From a bacterium (GTDB lineage: Bacteria; Actinomycetota; Actinomycetes; Actinomycetales; Actinomycetaceae): DNA of 5,066 nucleotides. The notes beneath the pieces are model-generated. The model searched no databases. It saw nothing but the letters and a program-made list of their open reading frames with translations, and was not told the DNA's origin. Of the stretch, positions 1-5,066 are shown one piece after another. How positions within the stretch are numbered: position 1 is the first letter of the stretch; each line of letters begins with the position of its first letter. Location: assembly GCA_030544165.1 (NCBI GenBank), contig JAUNRP010000159.1, forward strand, positions 1-5,066, in the 5' to 3' direction. Both the position numbers and the translations under genes were made by a program.

Positions 1-869
1 GGCACATCGGCCAACTCCACGCCCGGCGCCTCGGCGAGGATCTCCCGCGCACGCTCCGGCGAGATGGGACGCTCGAACTCCGCGTTGATCGCCAGCGAGT
101 GCCCGGAGAACACGGGCACGCGCACACACGTCCCAGAAACCTTGAGCTCCGGGATGTCGAGGATCTTGCGGGACTCGTTGCGGAGCTTCTTCTCCTCGTC
201 CGTCTCGCCCTCGCCGTCGTCCACGAGCGAGCCGGCCAGCGCCACCACGTCGAAGGCGATGGGCGCCACGTACTTGACGGGATCGGGGAAGGTGACGGCC
301 CCGCCGTCGTGGGCGAGCCCCTCCAGGTCCTGCCCGACGGCGGAACGTACCTGGCCCGCCAACTCCTCCACCCCGGCGAGGCCGGTGCCGGAGACGGCCT
401 GGTAGGTGGAGACCACGAGGCGCTTGAGGCCCGCGGCATCGTGGAGGACCTTGAGCACCGGCATCGCGGCCATGGTGGTGCAGTTGGGGTTGGCGATGAT
501 GCCCTTGGGGCGCTCCGCGGCCGCGCCGGGATTCACCTCAGAGACCACGAGCGGCACCTCGGGATCCATCCGCCAGGCGGAGGAGTTGTCCACCACCACG
601 GCGCCCGCCTCCGCAAACCGCGGCGCGTACTCACGCGAGGCACCCGCGCCGGCGGAGAAGAGGGCGATATCGATTCCGGAGAGATCGGCGGTGGCCACGT
701 CCTCCACCACCACATCCGCACCCTTCCAGGGCAGGGTGGTCCCTGCAGATCGGGCGGAGGAGAAGTAGCGGATCGTCCCCACCGGGAACTCGCGCTCCTC
801 GAGGATGCGCCGCATCACGGCGCCCACCTGGCCGGTGGCGCCAACCACCGCGACTGTCAGAGAGCTCAT
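1..869 (-). CDS. asd: Aspartate-semialdehyde dehydrogenase, 3' end cut off by the window edge
   Basis: This is cytoplasmic aspartate-semialdehyde dehydrogenase. It reduces aspartyl-4-phosphate, the LysC product, to aspartate-4-semialdehyde with NADPH, the second step of the aspartate pathway. Reading from 869, 289 complete codons are present. An N-terminal Rossmann motif GATGQVG spans residues 10-16. SSARSAG (residues 37-43) fits the NADP/phosphate-binding loop. The nucleophile is Cys130 in NPNCTT. QAVSGTG follows at residues 157-163, RNESRKIL at 230-237, and the acid/base His257 lies in RVPVFSGHS. The family is usually about 340-360 residues, so the C-terminal 55-70 or so lie beyond position 1. 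The ATG at 869-867 overlaps the lysC stop as ATGA. A GGAGG at 883-879, inside the last lysC codons, lies 9 nt upstream and supports this start. Co-transcription with lysC is expected. No defect is visible in the part present. Confidence 0.97.
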   Translation of the reverse strand, partial: MSSLTVAVVGATGQVGAVMRRILEEREFPVGTIRYFSSARSAGTTLPWKGADVVVEDVATADLSGIDIALFSAGAGASREYAPRFAEAGAVVVDNSSAWRMDPEVPLVVSEVNPGAAAERPKGIIANPNCTTMAAMPVLKVLHDAAGLKRLVVSTYQAVSGTGLAGVEELAGQVRSAVGQDLEGLAHDGGAVTFPDPVKYVAPIAFDVVALAGSLVDDGEGETDEEKKLRNESRKILDIPELKVSGTCVRVPVFSGHSLAINAEFERPISPERAREILAEAPGVELADV

Positions 870-1387
870 CGTCCTGTCCCTCCGTAGACCACGGCCTCGG
901 TGTCCTGGGAGTCCAGGCCGAAGGCCGAGTGGATCACGCGCACCGCGGCGTCCACCTCCTGGGCATCCACCACCACGGAGATGCGAATCTCCGAGGTCGA
1001 GATCATCTGGATGTTGATCCCGGCATCCGCCAGGGCCTTGAAGAGCGTGGCGGAGACGCCGGTGTTGCTGCGCATCCCGGCGCCCACCAGCGAGACGATC
1101 CCGATGTTGCCGTTGTGCTGGACCTCCTCGAATCCGAGGGACTCGCGCAGGTTCTCGAGCGCTGCGGCCGCCGCGGGCACGTCCTTGTTGGGCAGGGTGA
1201 AGGAGATATCCGTCTTCCCGGTGGCCTCGGTGGAGACGTTCTGCACGATCGTGTCGATGTTGGCCTCCGCCTCGGCGAGCGTGGTGAAGAGCAGCGCGGC
1301 CGAGCCCGGCACGTCCTCCACTCCCACCACGGTGACCTTGCCCTGCGAGCGGTCGTGGGCAACTCCGGCGATGATCGGTTCTTCCAT
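866..1387 (-). CDS. lysC: Aspartate kinase beta subunit from an in-frame internal start of lysC
   Basis: This predicted second product is made by translation starting inside lysC, in the same frame, and consists of the two ACT regulatory domains only (173 aa). ATG at 1387-1385 encodes Met250 in DPMEEP. It is preceded by a perfect AGGAGG (1398-1393) with a 5-nt spacer, a stronger site than the one before lysC itself. In C. glutamicum the same gene makes alpha and beta subunits that assemble as alpha2-beta2, with beta also starting at residue 250 at MEEP (from memory); Bacillus shows similar nesting. The beta chain carries effector binding for lysine/threonine feedback. The internal start and its ribosome site are read directly here; that the product is made is inferred. 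Confidence 0.8.
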   Translation of the reverse strand: MEEPIIAGVAHDRSQGKVTVVGVEDVPGSAALLFTTLAEAEANIDTIVQNVSTEATGKTDISFTLPNKDVPAAAAALENLRESLGFEEVQHNGNIGIVSLVGAGMRSNTGVSATLFKALADAGINIQMISTSEIRISVVVDAQEVDAAVRVIHSAFGLDSQDTEAVVYGGTGR

Positions 1388-2134
1388 GGGGTCCTCCTCG
1401 GTGGGGTTCACCACCCACGTGCCCTCGAGCTCGGAGAAGCTGGAGCGCACGTGGAGCGGGACGTTGTAGCGGCGCGCGAACTCCACCGCGCGCAGGTGCA
1501 GGATCTTGGCGCCGTGGGAGGCGAGTTCGAGGGTCTCCTCGGTGGAGAGGCGCGGGATGCGGCGGGCCTTGGACACCACGCGGGGGTCCGCGCTGTACAC
1601 GCCGTCCACGTCCGTGTAGATCTCGCAGACGTCCGCCCCCAGCGATGCCGCGAGCGCGACGGCGGTGGTGTCAGACCCGCCGCGACCGAGCGTTGTCACA
1701 TCGTTGGCCTCGGCGTTCACGCCCTGGAAGCCCGCCACGATCGCCACCTGCCCCTCCTCGAGGGTGCGCCGGATCCGGTCCGGAACCACGCCCACGATGG
1801 AGGCCTTGCCGTACTTCGAATCGGTGAGCACGCCCGCCTGCTGGCCGGTGTAGGACCGGGCCGGAATGCCCTCGGCCTCGATCGCCATGGCGAGCAGGGA
1901 CATCGAGATGCGCTCACCTGCCGTGAGCAGGATGTCCATCTCGCGGGCGGGGGCGTTGGGGTTGACCTCCTCGGCGAGGTCCAGGAGCTCGTCCGTGGTG
2001 TCCCCCATCGCGGAGACCACCACCACCACATCGTTGCCGTCCCGTTGGGTGCGCGCGATCCGTCCCGCCACGCGCTTCATGGCGGCGGCGTCCGAGACGG
2101 ACGATCCACCAAACTTCTGCACGATCAGGGCCAC
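866..2134 (-). CDS. lysC: Aspartate kinase (alpha, full-length product)
   Basis: This is aspartate kinase (422 aa, cytoplasmic), which phosphorylates aspartate with ATP to give aspartyl-4-phosphate and commits carbon to lysine, diaminopimelate, threonine and methionine. The N-terminal amino-acid-kinase domain covers about residues 1-245, with KFGGSSV at 7-13, TAGER at 71-75, GRGGSDTTA at 150-158 and TDVDGVYSADPR at 174-185. Two ACT regulatory domains follow, at about 265-340 and 346-415; the second holds VGAGM and the STSEIRISV strand. Length matches the C. glutamicum enzyme (421 aa, from memory), so concerted lysine plus threonine inhibition is inferred. Residues that I recall altering feedback there keep wild-type-like identities (Ala279, Asp294, Ser301); the Thr311 equivalent is Ser, which I believe is common in related species. 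The start is GTG at 2134, set by AGGAG 6 nt upstream. An internal start yields a beta subunit, and asd follows with a 4-nt overlap. Confidence 0.98.
   Translation of the reverse strand: MALIVQKFGGSSVSDAAAMKRVAGRIARTQRDGNDVVVVVSAMGDTTDELLDLAEEVNPNAPAREMDILLTAGERISMSLLAMAIEAEGIPARSYTGQQAGVLTDSKYGKASIVGVVPDRIRRTLEEGQVAIVAGFQGVNAEANDVTTLGRGGSDTTAVALAASLGADVCEIYTDVDGVYSADPRVVSKARRIPRLSTEETLELASHGAKILHLRAVEFARRYNVPLHVRSSFSELEGTWVVNPTEEDPMEEPIIAGVAHDRSQGKVTVVGVEDVPGSAALLFTTLAEAEANIDTIVQNVSTEATGKTDISFTLPNKDVPAAAAALENLRESLGFEEVQHNGNIGIVSLVGAGMRSNTGVSATLFKALADAGINIQMISTSEIRISVVVDAQEVDAAVRVIHSAFGLDSQDTEAVVYGGTGR
1393..1398 (-). promoter_or_regulatory. Internal Shine-Dalgarno for the lysC beta subunit
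   Basis: On the minus strand this reads AGGAGG, followed after 5 nt (ACCCC) by ATG at 1387. It encodes part of the residue stretch TEED in the linker between kinase and ACT domains, where codon choice could easily have avoided a ribosome site. Its quality and position argue for a real internal start. Confidence 0.75.
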
Positions 2135-2140
2135 GGGATT

Positions 2141-2145
2141 CTCCT
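2141..2145 (-). promoter_or_regulatory. Ribosome binding site that fixes the GTG start of lysC
   Basis: AGGAG on the minus strand lies 6 nt before the GTG at 2134. The next residues (ALIVQKFGGSS) match the usual N terminus of aspartate kinases, so the GTG rather than any other nearby codon is taken as the start. Confidence 0.8.
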
Positions 2146-2164
2146 AGTTGCCTTCCTGCTGCCG

Positions 2165-2186
2165 GGCGCCGCGCGGTGGTGGCGCC
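2165..2186 (-). other. Inverted repeat in the presumed lysC leader
   Basis: Two copies of GGCGCC (2165-2170 and 2181-2186) flank a 10-nt loop and can form a 6-bp all-G/C stem. It sits between the candidate promoter and the lysC ribosome site, ending about 20 nt before AGGAG. It has no T-run, so it is not an obvious terminator or attenuator. It could affect leader structure or be a protein-binding site. In such GC-rich DNA a chance origin is quite possible. Confidence 0.3.
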
Positions 2187-2208
2187 GCGACGTTGCCTGC
2201 TCGCCACG

Positions 2209-2214
2209 ATTCTA
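2209..2214 (-). promoter_or_regulatory. Candidate -10 element of the lysC-asd promoter
   Basis: On the minus strand this reads TAGAAT, five of six matches to TATAAT, one of few A/T-rich hexamers in the lysC upstream region. Transcription would start near 2202, leaving a leader of about 65-70 nt. At the usual 17-18 nt spacing I see no good -35 (GATCCG or AGATCC), which is common for actinobacterial promoters. This is a guess from position and sequence only. Confidence 0.35.
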
Positions 2215-2280
2215 GGCCCGCGTCCAGATGCCGGATCTCCCGGTCTCGTGCACCGGACCGTGATCTTGCGCTCACCCCTT

Positions 2281-2310
2281 GGTCGACGACGCAGCTCCAG
2301 TTCCGTCGTC
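2281..2310. repeat. Intergenic repeat, copy A (30 nt with inverted arms)
   Basis: This copy matches copy B (2334-2363) at 28 of 30 positions, counted by eye; the differences are at 2296 and 2298. It contains 7-nt inverted arms, GACGACG at 2285-2291 and CGTCGTC at 2304-2310, around a 12-nt loop, and begins with a GTCGAC palindrome. It lies between the transporter gene and lysC. It may be a small dispersed intergenic repeat, a protein-binding site, or a transcript-end structure. Confidence 0.75.
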
Positions 2311-2320
2311 CCCCTCGCCA

Positions 2321-2334
2321 CCACCGTACGGTGG
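2321..2334. repeat. Perfect 14-nt palindrome between the two repeat copies
   Basis: The sequence CCACCGTACGGTGG is its own reverse complement. It sits 10 nt after copy A and adjoins copy B, so three potential hairpins follow one another within 80 nt. As DNA it has the shape of a dimeric regulator operator; as RNA only a tight-looped hairpin could form. It ends about 35 nt past the transporter stop and is over 100 nt from the candidate lysC -10, so a lysC operator role is not clear. Confidence 0.6.
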
Positions 2335-2363
2335 GTCGACGACGCAGCCCGAGTTCCGTCGTC
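2334..2363. repeat. Intergenic repeat, copy B (30 nt with inverted arms)
   Basis: This second copy lies 53 nt from copy A. Its arms extend to 8 nt (CGACGACG at 2337-2344, CGTCGTCG at 2357-2364) around a 12-nt loop. It begins only about 5 nt after the transporter stop codon, so a hairpin here would lie at the very end of that gene. No T-run follows on the minus strand, so it is not a classical intrinsic terminator, although an end-of-operon role is possible. Confidence 0.75.
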
Positions 2364-2369
2364 GGGAGG

Positions 2370-3146
2370 TCAGAAACTCGTGATCACGTCCCAGGCGAGC
2401 TTCACGATCAGGCCGCCCACCACCACCAGGAAGACCAGGCGGACGAACTCGGACCCGCGCCGCACCGCGGTGCGCGCGCCCAGGAAGCCGCCGAGCATGT
2501 TGGCCGCCCCGATGATGAGTCCCAGCTCCCACACCACGTGGCCGGCGGGGATGAAGAAGATCAGGGCCCCGAGGTTGGTGGCGAAGTTGACGATCTTGGC
2601 GATCGCGGAGGCGGGCATGAAGGCGTAGCCGAGCACTCCCACCAGCGAGATCACGAGGAAGGTGCCGGTGCCGGGGCCGAGGAGGCCGTCGTAGGAGCCG
2701 ATCGCGAGGCCGATCAGCATGGCGAACACGTGGTGGCGGCGGCCCTGGTAGCGGCGGACCGTGTCGAGCCCGGAGGCCCGGCGGAAGATTGTCCACAGGA
2801 ACACGATCAGGCAGGCCACCACCACGATCGGTCGGAGGGCCGCGCCCGGGATGAACGAGGCCAGCGCCGCGCCGCCCACCGCCCCCACCAGCGCGGTTGC
2901 CGCCATGGGGAGGGCGGTCTTCAGGTCCGTCTGGATCTTGCGCTGGTAGGTGTAGGCCGCCACGGAGGTGCCCATGATCGAGCCGATCTTGTTGGTGGCG
3001 AGCGCCTGGACGGGGGCGATCCCCGGCACCAGCAGCAGCACGGGAAGCTGGATGAGCCCTCCCCCGCCCACCACCGCGTCCACCCATCCGGCGAGGAACC
3101 CCCCGATCACCACCATCAGGATGATCGGGAGTTCGAGCTCAGGCAT
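2370..3146 (-). CDS. TSUP/TauE-SafE family (YfcA-like) membrane transporter
   Basis: This is a 258-aa integral membrane protein of the TSUP (TauE/SafE) family, whose characterised members move sulfite, sulfoacetate, taurine-related or other small organic anions. The substrate cannot be read from sequence. Hydrophobic segments recur along the chain, at about residues 7-27, 31-49, 81-98, 104-121, 138-150, 160-176, 189-212 and 236-252, fitting seven or eight helices. Family signatures are GFLAGWVDAVVGGGG (16-30), LATNKIGS (49-56), the YfcA-type SYDGLLGPGTGTF (151-163) and a second half-repeat element, NFATNLGAL (187-195). Length is typical. The ATG at 3146 overlaps the recR stop by 8 nt and has no clear ribosome site, so translation probably depends on coupling to recR. 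Repeat copy B starts just after its stop. Family assignment is firm; the link to its DNA-metabolism neighbours is unexplained. Confidence 0.9.
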   Translation of the reverse strand: MPELELPIILMVVIGGFLAGWVDAVVGGGGLIQLPVLLLVPGIAPVQALATNKIGSIMGTSVAAYTYQRKIQTDLKTALPMAATALVGAVGGAALASFIPGAALRPIVVVACLIVFLWTIFRRASGLDTVRRYQGRRHHVFAMLIGLAIGSYDGLLGPGTGTFLVISLVGVLGYAFMPASAIAKIVNFATNLGALIFFIPAGHVVWELGLIIGAANMLGGFLGARTAVRRGSEFVRLVFLVVVGGLIVKLAWDVITSF

Positions 3147-3771
3147 CGGTGGCGGTCGGCCGGGGCGGATTCACCCGGCGGCGGCCCTCGAAGGCCCGCC
3201 CCAGCGTGATCTCGTCCGCGTACTCGAGGTCCCCGCCCACGGGCAGGCCGGAGGCCAGGCGCGAGACCGGCACCTCCATGCTCCCGAGCATGCGCGCGAG
3301 GTAGCTGGCCGTGGCCTCCCCCTCGATGTTGGGGTTGGTGGCGAGGATGACCTCCTCCACCTCCCCGCTGCCCAGCCGCCCGAGCAGTTCGCGGATGCGG
3401 AGCTGGTCCGGGCCGATCCCGTTGATCGGATTGATGGCGCCGCCGAGCACGTGGTAGACGCCGCGGTACTCCCGCGTGCGCTCGATCGCCATGATGTCCT
3501 TGGGCTCCTCCACCACACAGATCACGCGGCCGTCCCGCCGCGGATCCGTGCACACCCGGCACTGCGGGGATTCGGTGACGTTGCCGCAGGTCTCGCAGTA
3601 GTTCACGCGCTGCTTGACCGCCACGAGCGCGCCCGCGAGCCGCTCCATATCGTCACGCGGAGCTGCCATCACGTGGAACGCGATCCGTTGCGCCGACTTG
3701 GGACCCACTCCAGGTAGCCGCCCGAGTTCATCGATCAGGTCCTGGAGCGCGCCGTCGTAGACGCTGGTCAT
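3139..3771 (-). CDS. recR: Recombination mediator protein RecR
   Basis: RecR (210 aa, cytoplasmic) acts with RecO, and in many bacteria RecF, to load RecA onto SSB-coated single-stranded DNA at gaps and stalled forks. In order the protein shows an N-terminal helix-hairpin-helix region with LGRLPGVGPKSAQRIAFH (16-33), a four-cysteine zinc finger (Cys59, Cys62, Cys71, Cys74), a Toprim domain at about 82-175 with VVEEPKD (86-92) and ATNPNIEGEATA (144-155), and a C-terminal segment with RLASGLPVGGDLEYAD (171-186). All four zinc ligands are present. It is slightly longer than the usual 198-203 aa because of a short Pro/Thr-rich tail that runs into the transporter start. ATG at 3771 overlaps the dnaX stop as ATGA; a weak GGGGGA (3786-3781) lies 9 nt upstream, so coupling to dnaX is likely. 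Confidence 0.98.
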   Translation of the reverse strand: MTSVYDGALQDLIDELGRLPGVGPKSAQRIAFHVMAAPRDDMERLAGALVAVKQRVNYCETCGNVTESPQCRVCTDPRRDGRVICVVEEPKDIMAIERTREYRGVYHVLGGAINPINGIGPDQLRIRELLGRLGSGEVEEVILATNPNIEGEATASYLARMLGSMEVPVSRLASGLPVGGDLEYADEITLGRAFEGRRRVNPPRPTATDA

Positions 3772-5066
3772 CGCCCGTCATCCCCCACGCGCCGCCCGCC
3801 GAGCACCCGCTCGATCACCGCCAGGCCCACCTGGTCCGAGCCCTCGAGCACCTGGTCCTCCGGCGAGGGGATGTCATCGAACGGATCCTCCGAGGGCTCG
3901 GCCGGCTCCGGGCTCGCCGCACTCGCCGGGCTGGTCCGCGCGCTCACCTGCCGCTGCTTGTTGCCGCCACTCCTTCCCGACGACGACGGCGCACCCCCCG
4001 CCGCCATCTCCCGGCGGCGCGCGCTCACCCGCTCCACGGCGGCCATCAGGTCATCTGCGGATGTGGGGTGCTCGTCCTCGGGGGGCCGGGCGGGTTCTGG
4101 CTGGGAGGGGGCGTGCGCGGTGTTGGTGGGGGATGTGTTCTGCTGGTTGTCCTGGTTGGTGGAGGGCCCCCAGTCGCTCTCGGAACTGGGCGGCTGGGTG
4201 GGGCCGCCGTGATCCCCGCGGGGGTGATCGTGAGGGTCCGACTCGTCTCCTGCGGGACCTCCGGTTGGGCGGTCCTCGCGGGGCTCCCCGCCCTCGTCCC
4301 CGTGGACTCCGCGCACCTGCACCTGCATGCCGAGCGTCTCCCGGAGGGCGAGCGCCACGTTCTCGTTGTGGCCCCCGCCCTGGAACGCCTGCGCGAGCCC
4401 GGGGGTCTCGAAGATGAGGGAGAGCGTGCCGTCACGCAGTTCACCCACGGCAGCACTCTGGGAGACCAGCACCCACGAGGCACGGCGGATCCGGCCGAGC
4501 GTCTCGAGCACCTCGCCCCAGCGACGGCGGACCAGCGTGGAGTCCGGCTGGCCGGATTCGGTGGGACGGCCGGTCTCGGTGGGCTGCCTGTTTTCGGGGC
4601 GCGCTTTGTTGCGGGGGGGCTCGGCCGTGGAGGGCGCTGCCGAGGGAGGGGCGGAATCTCCAGGTCCCGCCACAGGCTCTGGCTTCACCTCCGGCCGCTG
4701 CGGGGCTGTGGACTCAGCAGCCACCGGCTCAGTGGGGGCCGAGTCCTGCGCCTCCTCCGCGCTGCGGAGCGCCGCAGCAGCGGCCCGAGCACTGGCCGCC
4801 GCGTCCCGGGCGGGGGCGTCCTGCCGGGGTTCGGGAGTGGAGGGACGGCCGGGTGCCGAGCGCGGGGTGTCCTTCCGAGGTTCCGGAGTGGAGGACCGAG
4901 CTGGCGCCGCGCCCGAGGTGCCGTGGCGCGAATCTGGCGCACCCTCACGGAAATTTGGTGCGCGCTGCGGTGAATCTGGCGCACCCTCACGAGAATTTGG
5001 CGCACCCTCACGGGAGGTGGAAGTGGAATTGGACCCTGCGGGTGGGAGGAGGAGGCGGGCGCACAG
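3768..5066 (-). CDS. dnaX: DNA polymerase III tau/gamma subunit, C-terminal part only
   Basis: This is the C-terminal 432 residues of DnaX, the clamp-loader ATPase subunit that also organises the replisome. The frame is open from the window edge. The first residues, LCARLLLPPA, match the end of the collar domain, so the ATPase domains (roughly 370 aa) lie beyond 5066. Next comes a Pro/Ala/Ser/Arg-rich linker (about residues 10-178) containing tandem repeats. A folded domain at about 179-253 (VRRRWGEVLETLGRIRRASWVLV, then LSLIFETPGLAQAF and NVALALRETLG) resembles the actinobacterial DnaX C-terminal domain. An acidic, Pro/Gln/Asn-rich tail follows and ends in QVLEGSDQVGLAVIERVLGG (405-424), probably a short helix and possibly a contact site. 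A GTG at 4724 is an in-frame internal codon, not the start. I see no A-rich slippery run for gamma frameshifting in this part. recR follows with a 4-nt overlap. Confidence 0.93.
   Translation of the reverse strand: MCARLLLPPAGSNSTSTSREGAPNSREGAPDSPQRAPNFREGAPDSRHGTSGAAPARSSTPEPRKDTPRSAPGRPSTPEPRQDAPARDAAASARAAAAALRSAEEAQDSAPTEPVAAESTAPQRPEVKPEPVAGPGDSAPPSAAPSTAEPPRNKARPENRQPTETGRPTESGQPDSTLVRRRWGEVLETLGRIRRASWVLVSQSAAVGELRDGTLSLIFETPGLAQAFQGGGHNENVALALRETLGMQVQVRGVHGDEGGEPREDRPTGGPAGDESDPHDHPRGDHGGPTQPPSSESDWGPSTNQDNQQNTSPTNTAHAPSQPEPARPPEDEHPTSADDLMAAVERVSARRREMAAGGAPSSSGRSGGNKQRQVSARTSPASAASPEPAEPSEDPFDDIPSPEDQVLEGSDQVGLAVIERVLGGRRVGDDGR
4546..4599 (-). repeat. dnaX: Degenerate 18-nt tandem repeat, three units, in the dnaX linker
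   Basis: Three consecutive 18-nt units start at 4546, 4564 and 4582; the first two are close and the third diverged. They encode six-residue units of the type RPTETG/RPTESG just before the folded C-terminal domain. In-frame units of this sort suggest slippage expansion in a disordered linker with little sequence constraint. Confidence 0.55.
4812..4901 (-). repeat. dnaX: In-frame 51-nt repeat, two copies, in the dnaX linker
   Basis: Two segments 51 nt (17 codons) apart encode ARSSTPEPRKDTP and GRPSTPEPRQDAP. Both protein and DNA are similar, so this looks like an old duplication within the linker rather than convergent Pro/Arg richness. Confidence 0.6.
4930..5013 (-). repeat. dnaX: 21-nt tandem repeat, four units, in the dnaX linker
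   Basis: Four consecutive 21-nt units start at 4930, 4951, 4972 and 4993. Units 1, 3 and 4 are nearly the same; unit 2 is diverged. They encode the heptads REGAPNS, REGAPDS, PQRAPNF and REGAPDS (residues 19-46 of the visible part), directly after the collar domain. Local A/T content (AATTT, AATCT) is higher than in the surrounding gene. The repeat lengthens the flexible tether between clamp loader and C-terminal domain and may vary in copy number between strains. Confidence 0.85.

Noticed and set aside
929..2215. Long plus-strand open frame opposite lysC (about 428 codons)
   Set aside because: It is rich in His/Gly/Arg/Val/Leu, has no recognisable domain, and lies antisense to a clear aspartate kinase. 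GC-rich coding DNA routinely leaves such open antisense frames.
1914..2324. Minus-strand frame crossing the lysC upstream region, considered as a leader peptide or upstream gene
   Set aside because: It runs well into lysC in a different frame, is Arg/Gly-rich, and has neither a ribosome site nor a lysine-rich run expected of an attenuator peptide.
2281..2364. Classical rho-independent terminator
   Set aside because: The inverted repeats are present, but no T-run follows any of them on the minus strand. Only a non-classical end structure remains possible.
2135..2369. Lysine riboswitch ahead of lysC
   Set aside because: The gap is too short and lacks the multi-helix layout of the L box, and this riboswitch class is not typical of actinobacterial lysC.
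2272..3087. Minus-strand frame overlapping the transporter in another phase
   Set aside because: It is Gly/Arg/Pro-rich with no membrane pattern, whereas the overlapping 258-aa frame has full family motifs.
2148..3209. Plus-strand open frame opposite the transporter gene (about 353 codons)
   Set aside because: Its composition is dominated by His, Asp, Glu, Gly and Arg with no motif. The opposite strand encodes a clear TSUP protein over the same bases.
4722..4724. GTG at 4724 as the start of a separate 318-aa gene
   Set aside because: The same frame stays open to the window edge and its upstream residues (LCARLLLPPA) match the DnaX collar end, so this is an internal valine codon of dnaX.
4068..4973. 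Plus-strand open frame opposite dnaX (about 301 codons)
   Set aside because: Its Gly/Arg/Leu-rich character mirrors the Pro/Ser/Ala-rich dnaX linker on the other strand. It has no credible ribosome site or domain.
4930..5013. CRISPR-like array
   Set aside because: The 21-nt units are contiguous without spacers, keep the dnaX reading frame, and lie inside a coding region.

Overview
The window is GC-rich chromosomal DNA, almost certainly from an actinobacterium. The reasons are the strong third-position G/C bias, the lysC-asd pair with an internal lysC start at the same residue (250) as in Corynebacterium glutamicum, and the long Pro/Ala/Ser-rich tail on DnaX. A member of the order Micrococcales is my best guess, by inference only. 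Every gene lies on the minus strand, so transcription runs from position 5066 towards position 1. I see no tRNA, rRNA, CRISPR array, insertion sequence or phage gene.

Layout in transcription order: (1) 5066-3768 is the C-terminal 432 residues of dnaX, the DNA polymerase III tau/gamma clamp-loader subunit; its ATPase domain lies beyond the right edge. (2) 3771-3139 is recR, overlapping dnaX by an ATGA junction. (3) 3146-2370 is a YfcA-like TSUP/TauE-SafE family membrane transporter, overlapping recR by 8 nt. These three look like one translationally coupled operon. (4) 2369-2135 is the only real intergenic gap. It holds a pair of 30-nt near-identical direct repeats, each with inverted arms, flanking a 14-nt perfect palindrome, then a candidate lysC promoter and a leader hairpin. 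(5) 2134-866 is lysC (aspartate kinase, GTG start), with a well-formed internal start at 1387 for a separate regulatory beta subunit. (6) 869-1 is asd (aspartate-semialdehyde dehydrogenase), joined to lysC by another ATGA overlap and cut off by the left edge about 55-70 codons before its expected end.

Functionally the window joins a DNA replication/repair operon (dnaX-recR, with a transporter added) to the first two steps of the aspartate pathway (LysC then Asd), which supplies lysine, diaminopimelate, threonine, methionine and isoleucine. Nothing here amounts to a new biological system. The points worth a second look are the intergenic repeat cluster, the dual-product lysC, the absence of a ybaB/ebfC gene between dnaX and recR, the transporter between recR and lysC, and the in-frame tandem repeats in the dnaX linker.
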